Assembly (NCBI GenBank): GCA_023245435.1
Contig: JAHFKH010000020.1
Span: 1-13,779 of the forward strand
Direction: 5' to 3'
Origin: Candidatus Shapirobacteria bacterium
GTDB lineage: Bacteria; Patescibacteriota; Microgenomatia; UBA12405
DNA length: 13,779 nucleotides
The notes under the pieces are model-generated. The model worked only from the letters and a program-made list of their open reading frames with translations, was not told the origin of the DNA and did not search any database. A program made the translations under genes and the position numbers. Every line of letters begins with the position of its first letter. Within the stretch, counting starts at the first letter, position 1. Of this stretch, positions 1 through 4,505 are shown piece after piece.

Positions 1-45
1 TTACCTGTCAAATCTGATTTAATAAATATTGTTATCAAAAACTAA
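1..45 (+). CDS. C-terminal tail of an upstream gene (partial)
   Basis: Frame 1 is open from the window edge to a TAA at 43-45 and reads LPVKSDLINIVIKN; the other two forward frames close earlier. The stop lies one base before the sortase ATG at 47, the tight spacing expected of co-directional neighbours. The tail is too short to assign a function. The alternative is that this is simply untranslated DNA upstream of the sortase gene. Confidence 0.35.
   Translation, partial: LPVKSDLINIVIKN
30..38 (+). promoter_or_regulatory. Possible extended -10 element before the sortase gene
   Basis: TG, one base, then TATCAA (4 of 6 matches to TATAAT, plus the extended TG), with 8 nt between the hexamer and the ATG at 47. 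No Shine-Dalgarno sequence is visible. The same arrangement recurs before several other genes of the window, which is the main reason to list it. It lies inside the putative upstream coding tail. Confidence 0.3.
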
Positions 46-46
46 C

Positions 47-769
47 ATGGGTTATATTTACGTCAAATCAGAAGCCAAAGTCCAAAAACCTCCTCACAAA
101 CTTCAGCCTCAACATAAAAAAATAATTGCTTCTTCGTTTATGGTTATCGGTGTCTTATTTTTTCTTTCAGCCGTTCTGCCTATTTTGCAATATCAAATCG
201 AATATTCCACCAAATTTAATCAAGTTTTAAGTCCACTTTCTTCTCACTTTGTTGAGTCGGGCAGTATTTTGGGTGAAAGCGGAACTGACTTTACTCAATT
301 ATCAAATTGGTTTGTTGATAGTCAAACCAATTTAAATCAAGATTCCTCAACTCAAAAAACCGAGTATTCCATTTCTATTCCCAAGTTAAATATTGATACG
401 GCCATGGTTCAAGTTGGCAGTCTTGATCTTAAAAAAAGTCTAATCCAATATCCTCAAACCGCTCTGCCTGGGCAATTTGGATCACCCGTAATTTTTGGGC
501 ATTCAGTCCTGCCTCAATTTTATAATCCCAAATCATATTTAACTATTTTTTCCACCTTATATAAACTCAAACAAGGTGATCAAATTTTAATTAATTTTGA
601 TAATGTCGAATATAAATATTTAGTTGAAGAAATGTATGAAGTTTTACCCACCGATCTTTCAGTACTAGAACAACGTTTTGATGGTCGTTATTTAACTTTA
701 ATTACCTGTACCCCTCCGGGGACTTATCTTCGTCGTTTAGTTATTAAAGCCCGGATTGTTGATTTTTAA
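47..769 (+). CDS. Membrane-anchored sortase (cysteine transpeptidase)
   Basis: A 240-residue sortase. Sortases cleave a sorting signal on secreted proteins and join them to the cell surface or to pilin-like partners, outside the membrane. Residues 24-48 form one hydrophobic helix after a basic N-terminus, so the protein is probably anchored with the catalytic domain outside. The catalytic domain runs from about 107 (YSISIPKLNI) to the end. The catalytic triad is visible: His152 in GHS, Cys221 in TLITCTP, and Arg229/230 in YLRRLVI. Residues 55-105 are a Ser/Gln/Asn-rich spacer. ATG 47 is preferred to an in-frame TTG at 29 because it is canonical and follows the upstream stop closely. The class is not assigned: the Cys region resembles class C/D enzymes, but PPG replaces the usual PYG. 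No obvious sorting-signal substrate lies in the window. Six bases separate it from ruvX. Confidence 0.9.
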   Translation: MGYIYVKSEAKVQKPPHKLQPQHKKIIASSFMVIGVLFFLSAVLPILQYQIEYSTKFNQVLSPLSSHFVESGSILGESGTDFTQLSNWFVDSQTNLNQDSSTQKTEYSISIPKLNIDTAMVQVGSLDLKKSLIQYPQTALPGQFGSPVIFGHSVLPQFYNPKSYLTIFSTLYKLKQGDQILINFDNVEYKYLVEEMYEVLPTDLSVLEQRFDGRYLTLITCTPPGTYLRRLVIKARIVDF

Positions 770-775
770 AAAATT

Positions 776-1123
776 ATGAATTATTTAGCCATTGATTACG
801 GTACCAAAAAAGTTGGTCTTGCCCACACCCTAAACAATATTATTTTTACCCTACCTATCATTAATAATGATAAAAATATTATTAATAATTTAAAAAAAAT
901 AATTATTAATCATAAAATAAATAAAGTTTATGTTGGTTTGTCTCAAGGTTTGTTTGCTCAAAAAACTATCGATTTTATTAATATTTTAAAAAAAGAAATA
1001 AATATACCCATTGAGACGGTGGAAGAATCAGTTTCCACTATCGAAGCTCATAAACTTAAAAAAAGTAAAAATGTCGACTCAGTCGCGGCGGCCATTATCT
1101 TAAATCGTGCTCTTGGGGTATAA
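776..1123 (+). CDS. ruvX: RuvX/YqgF-family putative Holliday junction resolvase or pre-16S rRNA nuclease
   Basis: A 115-residue RNase H-fold protein of the YqgF family, linked in other bacteria to pre-16S rRNA 5' maturation and annotated as a putative Holliday junction resolvase. Visible motifs are AIDYGTKKVG with catalytic Asp7, VEESVSTIEA with Glu84 (the family's DERLST motif), and VDSVAAAIIL with Asp101. It is shorter than the usual roughly 135-140 residues: the conserved VGLP...DG loop reads VGLSQGLFA, and the Arg of the DER motif is Ser85. The middle of the gene is extremely A+T rich (many Asn, Ile and Lys codons). It lies between the sortase and the small zinc-ribbon gene in an apparent operon leading to mltG, a gene pair also adjacent in Firmicutes. 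No Shine-Dalgarno precedes the ATG. The family call is firm; whether it is rRNA nuclease or resolvase cannot be told. Confidence 0.9.
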   Translation: MNYLAIDYGTKKVGLAHTLNNIIFTLPIINNDKNIINNLKKIIINHKINKVYVGLSQGLFAQKTIDFINILKKEINIPIETVEESVSTIEAHKLKKSKNVDSVAAAIILNRALGV

Positions 1124-1124
1124 T
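1119..1124 (+). promoter_or_regulatory. Consensus -10 hexamer, possible leaderless promoter for the zinc-ribbon/mltG genes
   Basis: A perfect TATAAT overlaps the ruvX stop codon and lies exactly 6 nt before the ATG at 1131, so transcription from it would start at or within a base or two of the start codon. No convincing -35 and no extended TG is seen, and A+T-rich DNA produces such hexamers by chance. Confidence 0.45.
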
Positions 1125-1130
1125 AAATAT

Positions 1131-1328
1131 ATGTTTAAAAACCTTATCTCTCCCATCCAAGCGTGGTTACTATCCCAGGGTCGTTGTGTTGGTTGTGGTG
1201 AACCATTATCCAAAGCTATTAAGGCCACGGTTCGCGGTCAAACTACAGCCACCTGTAAGTGTGGTCGTATTTTTATTTTTGATAATAAAAAATGTACCTA
1301 TCGTCGCGCTTTATTTTCCGAAGTTTAA
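1131..1328 (+). CDS. Small zinc-ribbon protein (65 residues), unknown role
   Basis: A 65-residue protein with a probable zinc site: Cys19-x2-Cys22 in GRCVGCGEPLS and Cys42-x-Cys44 in ATCKCGRIF, 19 residues apart, each followed by Gly as in zinc knuckles. A further Cys55 follows. The N-terminus (FKNLISPIQAWLLSQ) looks helical and amphipathic. I do not recognise a characterised family; the fold suggests nucleic acid or protein binding. ATG 1131 is chosen over an in-frame GTG at 1107 because the latter lies inside ruvX and because a perfect -10 hexamer ends 6 nt before 1131. Its stop TAA overlaps the start of mltG (TAATG), which implies translational coupling. It lies between two genes that are often adjacent in other bacteria. 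Confidence 0.75.
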   Translation: MFKNLISPIQAWLLSQGRCVGCGEPLSKAIKATVRGQTTATCKCGRIFIFDNKKCTYRRALFSEV

Positions 1329-2236
1329 TGAAATATTTTGTTTCTCTATTAGTTCTAACTCTAATTTTATCTTTAGGTTTTATATTCATCTATCAAAATT
1401 CTTTTCCCGTATCGGCCGATGATACATTACGAAATTTTGTCATAAACCAAGGTGAAGGTTTAAATGCAATTTCCACTCGATTACAAAACAATGGATTTAT
1501 TCGTAATAAATATATTTTTTTATTAAAAACCTATCAACTTAAAGTTAACAACAATCTTCAAGCTGGTCTTTTTCGTCTATCTTCATCAATGTCGACCGAA
1601 GATATTGTCAAAAAACTTTCAACCGGTGGTAGCTATGATTTTTGGTTAAAAATAATTCCCGGGCAACGGGTTGAAGAAATTACTTCCAAATTTACATTTG
1701 GTTCAGAGTTAGAAGGATATTTATTTCCCGATAGTTATCTAATTCCTGATTATTACACTCAAGAAGATGTTACTTCTTTAATTAAACAAAATTTTGATGA
1801 AAAAATTATCAATTTAAATATTAATCAAACCAATTTATCGCACATTATTACTTTGGCCTCTTTGCTCGAGCGTGAAGCCAAAACTAAGACCGATAAACAA
1901 ATGGTCGCTGGGATTATTAATAATCGACTTAAAATTGGTATGGCCCTACAAATTGATGCTGCGGTTCAATATGCCCGTGACAGCAAAAACCATCCGGCCA
2001 AATATTGGCTTCAACTTACCAAAACTGATCTTAAGTTAGTTTCTCCCTTCAATACTTATATTAATACTGGCCTTCCTCCATCTCCAATTTGTAACCCGGG
2101 ACTAGATTCAATTTATGCCGCTCAAAACCCAGCCCTATCCGACTATTTATATTATATATCCGGTAAAGACGGCAAAATGCATTACGCCAAAACCCTCACC
2201 GACCACAATTCCAACATTGCTAAATATTTAAAATAA
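1328..2236 (+). CDS. mltG: MltG-type endolytic murein transglycosylase (YceG-like)
   Basis: A 302-residue single-pass membrane protein of the YceG/MltG family. Members cleave nascent glycan strands of peptidoglycan at the outer face of the membrane and act as terminators of strand elongation. Residues 5-22 form the membrane helix. A LysM-like subdomain covers about 37-100 (GEGLNAISTRLQNNGFI, AGLFRLSSSMS). The catalytic domain contains EGYLFPDSY (129-137), ASLLEREA with the catalytic Glu181, GMALQIDAAVQYA (204-216), SPFNTYINTGLPPSPI (239-254) and the final YYISGKDGKMHYAKT. All key motifs are present, and the length is somewhat under the E. coli protein (340). Start ATG 1328 overlaps the preceding stop and begins directly with the membrane helix; an upstream in-frame ATG at 1292 would lie inside the zinc-ribbon gene. 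Its presence implies that the cell makes peptidoglycan. Confidence 0.95.
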   Translation: MKYFVSLLVLTLILSLGFIFIYQNSFPVSADDTLRNFVINQGEGLNAISTRLQNNGFIRNKYIFLLKTYQLKVNNNLQAGLFRLSSSMSTEDIVKKLSTGGSYDFWLKIIPGQRVEEITSKFTFGSELEGYLFPDSYLIPDYYTQEDVTSLIKQNFDEKIINLNINQTNLSHIITLASLLEREAKTKTDKQMVAGIINNRLKIGMALQIDAAVQYARDSKNHPAKYWLQLTKTDLKLVSPFNTYINTGLPPSPICNPGLDSIYAAQNPALSDYLYYISGKDGKMHYAKTLTDHNSNIAKYLK

Positions 2237-2238
2237 TC

Positions 2239-2244
2239 TATACT
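2239..2244 (+). promoter_or_regulatory. Possible -10 element for the 72-codon gene
   Basis: TATACT (5 of 6 matches) begins 3 bases after the mltG stop and lies 7 nt before the ATG at 2252, with no Shine-Dalgarno between. This fits the near-leaderless arrangement seen elsewhere in the window. No -35 element is evident. Confidence 0.4.
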
Positions 2245-2251
2245 CTGCCCA

Positions 2252-2470
2252 ATGGAAGTGGAAATAAATCTTTTGGGTTTCGACAAGCTAGTTGATGTAA
2301 TTCATAATCAATTTGATAAAGATCCAAAAAGTGGTCAAGTAGTAAAACAAATGTTGAGATATATAGATATTTTTCTTCCTCGGAGTATCGATTTACCACC
2401 AAATGCTTCAATTATAATTCAACAAACTAAAGCAGACCTATTAGCTTGGCACAACGAAGTTAAAAACTAA
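2252..2470 (+). CDS. Hypothetical protein (72 residues)
   Basis: Not recognised. A small acidic-to-neutral protein, predicted soluble, with no cysteine and no membrane segment. It looks mostly alpha-helical at both ends (GFDKLVDVIHNQFDKD; QQTKADLLAWHNEVKN) with a central IDIFLPRSIDLPPNASIII stretch that could be a strand-loop-strand. Evidence that it is real: a TATACT hexamer 7 nt upstream, a start just after mltG, and no better gene in the interval. Codon choice (AGA, ATA, CGG, GTA) differs from the CGT/GCC-rich style of its neighbours. Its TAA stop overlaps the TAG stop of miaB on the other strand. It could be a lineage-specific small protein or a spurious ORF. Confidence 0.5.
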   Translation: MEVEINLLGFDKLVDVIHNQFDKDPKSGQVVKQMLRYIDIFLPRSIDLPPNASIIIQQTKADLLAWHNEVKN

Positions 2471-3519
2471 ATAATCTTTTTATTCACCAAATTATCCAGT
2501 ATTACCCATCTTTCTTTTTTGATTTTCATGGGGATATCATTTTCATAAATTTTGGCTGAGACTGTGCTAATACGTGGGGAATATTTATTAATATACGCAA
2601 TTTCAAAACCTACTTTTTTGCATACATCAACCGTATCAGCAAACATTTCATCTGTCTCACCCGGGAAACCAATAATAATATCAGTACTAAATCTGACATC
2701 TGAAATCTGAGATCTAATTTTTGTCACCAAATCCAAATATTCTTTTTTAGTATAACTTCGATTCATTTTTTTTAAAATTTCATCATTACCCGATTGAAAG
2801 GGGAGATGAAGTAATCGATCAATATTTTTATATTTAGCAATTACATCAATCAATTCATCAGAAAAATCCCAAGGGTTACTCGACACAAACGAAATTTTAT
2901 TCAATTTTCTTTTGGCCACATTTTCTAACAATTGGGGAAACATACTTTTTATTCTTTTTTTACCCATATGAACCATCGATTCATTTCCAAAATCAGAACC
3001 ATAACTATTGACATTTTGTCCAATTAAAACTATTTCATTAAATCCATTCAAAATTGCTTTATCTACTTCACTCAAAACTTCATCCATTGGTTTTGATATT
3101 TCTTTTCCCCTAGCTTTTGGCACAATACAATAAGAACACATATTATTGCATCCAGTACTAATCGAAATTAACGCCGCCTTTTTATTTTGCCTGATTGGCT
3201 CCCACACCAAAAATTTATCAATTTTTACCCACTCATTTACCCCTTTTATATCTTTTTTTCCATACGCTCCTACTGCACACCCCGTCACCACAATTCTTTT
3301 GTTTTGAGTTTTAAGTTTTAAGTTTTGAATTTGGTTTATTAATCCATAAGCTCTATTTTCTGCCGATTCACGAACTATGCACGTATTTATTACGACTTCG
3401 TCCGCCTCACGCCAATTATCAACTTCCACAAATCCTTTTTCCCAATAATAGGCTTTAATTCGCTCCGAGTCTGCCACGTTTTGAGCACAGCCAAATGTTT
3501 TAATAAAAACTTTTTTCAT
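2467..3519 (-). CDS. miaB: MiaB-type tRNA 2-methylthio-N6-isopentenyladenosine synthase, lacking the TRAM domain
   Basis: A radical-SAM methylthiotransferase that adds a methylthio group to i6A37 of tRNAs reading UNN codons. The N-terminal [4Fe-4S] domain has Cys11 (FGCAQN), Cys47 (NTCIVRESAENR) and Cys81 (VTGCAVG). The radical-SAM motif is Cys124-x3-Cys128-x2-Cys131 (CNNMCSYCIVP). GQNVNSYG (167-174), HLPFQSGND (238-246) and STDIIIGFPGET (278-289) are characteristic of MiaB rather than RimO. At 350 residues it is about 90 short: it ends at KKERWVILDNLVNKKII, just where the C-terminal TRAM RNA-binding domain should begin. The downstream minus-strand frames I read by eye contain early stops and no TRAM-like sequence, so this looks like a genuine short form. 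The RGREISR motif reads RGKEISK. Two 7-bp tandem repeat patches lie in its variable segments. It is transcribed divergently from the gene at 3575, with an extended -10 six bases before its ATG. Confidence 0.92.
   Translation of the reverse strand: MKKVFIKTFGCAQNVADSERIKAYYWEKGFVEVDNWREADEVVINTCIVRESAENRAYGLINQIQNLKLKTQNKRIVVTGCAVGAYGKKDIKGVNEWVKIDKFLVWEPIRQNKKAALISISTGCNNMCSYCIVPKARGKEISKPMDEVLSEVDKAILNGFNEIVLIGQNVNSYGSDFGNESMVHMGKKRIKSMFPQLLENVAKRKLNKISFVSSNPWDFSDELIDVIAKYKNIDRLLHLPFQSGNDEILKKMNRSYTKKEYLDLVTKIRSQISDVRFSTDIIIGFPGETDEMFADTVDVCKKVGFEIAYINKYSPRISTVSAKIYENDIPMKIKKERWVILDNLVNKKII
2690..2717. repeat. Heptanucleotide tandem repeat patch inside miaB (NATCTGA type)
   Basis: Four consecutive 7-bp units on the plus strand: AATCTGA, CATCTGA, AATCTGA, GATCTAA (the last imperfect). 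On the coding (minus) strand the unit is TCAGATN. The patch encodes about residues 267-276 of MiaB (IRSQISDVRF), a variable helix-to-strand linker just before the conserved STDIIIGFPGET motif, without changing the expected length of that segment. Confidence 0.75.
3301..3328. repeat. Heptanucleotide tandem repeat patch inside miaB (GTTTTRA type)
   Basis: Four perfect-phase 7-bp units on the plus strand: GTTTTGA, GTTTTAA, GTTTTAA, GTTTTGA, differing only at the sixth base. On the coding strand the unit is TYAAAAC. It encodes about residues 64-73 of MiaB (IQNLKLKTQN), a variable helix just before the conserved VTGC motif. The unit sequence is unrelated to the patch at 2690, but unit length and copy number are the same. 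Confidence 0.8.
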
Positions 3520-3525
3520 CCGTCT

Positions 3526-3534
3526 ATCTTATCA
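3526..3534 (-). promoter_or_regulatory. Extended -10 promoter of miaB (leaderless)
   Basis: Read on the minus strand: TG, one base, TAAGAT (4 of 6), then exactly 6 nt to the ATG at 3519. A start site at the usual distance would coincide with the A of the start codon. No Shine-Dalgarno is present and no good -35 is seen. Confidence 0.45.
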
Positions 3535-3539
3535 TTTAA

Positions 3540-3568
3540 TTGCATATTTTTTCTAAAAGTGCCATAGT
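3540..3568 (+). promoter_or_regulatory. Promoter of the cysteine-rich membrane protein gene (leaderless)
   Basis: TTGCAT at 3540-3545 (TTG of the -35 consensus), a 17-bp spacer, then an extended -10 of TG at 3560-3561 and CATAGT at 3563-3568 (4 of 6), 6 nt before the ATG at 3575. It is arranged back to back with the miaB promoter inside a 55-bp divergent intergenic region, so the two promoters may share or compete for polymerase. Confidence 0.45.
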
Positions 3569-3574
3569 ATTTAT

Positions 3575-4402
3575 ATGCCACAAAATGACGATCAACTTCA
3601 AGAACAATATCAAGAAATATTAAATAAATATGCCTCATCTTTAGCCCCCAGTGACACCTCAACCATTACTCCCGAACCACCTCCAGAATTACCTCTAGAA
3701 CCGACTCCAGTTTTAGAAACAGTTTCTCCTCCTTCAGAACCAATTATTGCTCCAGAACCACCAATTGTTTCTGGTCCCATACCTCAACCAATATATTTTC
3801 CTCCCAAACCCGAATCAAATCGGGGAGGTGGATTTTTTAAATTTTTATTTTATATTTCATTATTAATATTTATTGGTGTTGCTTCGGCCATTATTTATAA
3901 TATATTCAACAAACCCGTCACTCCTGTCAATCTCAAAACGGCGGGGCCTACTACTGCACCCACCTCTCAATTTTGCGAATTAAATGATAAAAAGTATGCC
4001 ATTGATGAATCTTTTCCTTCCGCCGATTTGTGTAATACCTGTACTTGTACTTCCAATTTAACCATTGTTTGTACTCAAAAAGCCTGTGTTTCCCCTACAG
4101 CCAAACCGACTACTAAACCCATATCGGGCAAAACCTACAAAGATATAAAATATGGTTATCAATTTATTTGTCCCACCACTGCCAAATATGTTGTCGAAGC
4201 CACTTCGGTTAATGGTAACAAAATTCCTTACAAACAAGAATCATGCACTACCGCCGATTATTCGGTCATAATTTCAATTTACGATAATACCGTAATCCAC
4301 AATTTTGGCAATCTTCAAACTCAAATTTCTCCTGATAAAAAATATATTTTTACATTTGAAGGCGATAATTCCGACATCATTTCCTCATTCAAGTTCCTCT
4401 AA
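3575..4402 (+). CDS. Single-pass membrane protein with proline-rich N-terminus and pacifastin/VWC-like six-Cys module
   Basis: Not a named family. Domain order over 275 residues: a hydrophilic N-terminus (1-30); a Pro/Glu-rich segment (31-80) with repeated PEPP-like units; one membrane helix (about 87-110); a short Thr/Pro linker; a six-cysteine module (134-171); a second Thr/Pro/Lys linker (173-185); and a C-terminal domain (186-275) with Cys199 and Cys224 that may pair. With no signal peptide and one internal helix, the Pro-rich part is probably cytoplasmic and the Cys modules outside. The module has Cys134, 153, 156, 158, 166 and 171 in the pattern C-x18-CNxCxC-x7-CTx3C, which resembles the pacifastin light-chain and VWC signature (CNxCxC and CTxxxC), with a longer first loop. 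The C-terminal domain (YGYQFICP...) recalls PsbP-like secreted domains, but weakly. It sits alone between divergent miaB and the rpoB operon. A surface adhesion or inhibitor role is only a guess. Confidence 0.75.
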   Translation: MPQNDDQLQEQYQEILNKYASSLAPSDTSTITPEPPPELPLEPTPVLETVSPPSEPIIAPEPPIVSGPIPQPIYFPPKPESNRGGGFFKFLFYISLLIFIGVASAIIYNIFNKPVTPVNLKTAGPTTAPTSQFCELNDKKYAIDESFPSADLCNTCTCTSNLTIVCTQKACVSPTAKPTTKPISGKTYKDIKYGYQFICPTTAKYVVEATSVNGNKIPYKQESCTTADYSVIISIYDNTVIHNFGNLQTQISPDKKYIFTFEGDNSDIISSFKFL

Positions 4403-4413
4403 AATTTGACCTA

Positions 4414-4442
4414 TTGTAGTCGTAAATAATAAAGGATATAAT
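4414..4442 (+). promoter_or_regulatory. Promoter of the rpoB-rpoC-rpsL-rpsG cluster
   Basis: TTGTAG at 4414-4419 (TTG of the -35 consensus), a 17-bp spacer, and a perfect TATAAT at 4437-4442. A start at about 4449 would leave a leader of about 57 nt before rpoB, unlike the leaderless layout of other genes here. A TTGACC at 4406-4411 could serve an overlapping upstream promoter, but its -10 partners (TAATAA and similar) are poor. Confidence 0.55.
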
Positions 4443-4505
4443 GAACAACATTTGGCGAGCAGTTGGAACATAACTCGTCTAACTTTTAATTATTAAAATT
4501 TAGCG
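4443..4505 (+). promoter_or_regulatory. rpoB leader with a possible hairpin
   Basis: GGCGAG at 4454-4459 can pair with CTCGTC at 4474-4479 (6 bp with one G-U pair, 14-nt loop). An alternative pairing AGTT 4461-4464 with AACT 4472-4475 would exclude it. The remaining 3' part is A+T rich and unstructured by eye, with no Shine-Dalgarno before ATG 4506. There is no L10-binding or classical attenuator sequence that I can recognise. Confidence 0.3.

Noticed and set aside
29..46. TTG at 29 as the sortase start
   Set aside because: It would overlap the likely upstream coding tail and the -10 motif; ATG 47 gives a normal N-terminus before the membrane helix.
1186..1422. Plus-strand frame of 78 codons spanning the zinc-ribbon and mltG starts
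   Set aside because: It is out of frame with both real genes and has no motif or start signal.
2221..2230. Palindrome TAAATATTTA at the end of mltG as a terminator or operator
   Set aside because: It is pure A+T with no G+C stem and no T-run; such palindromes are expected by chance here.
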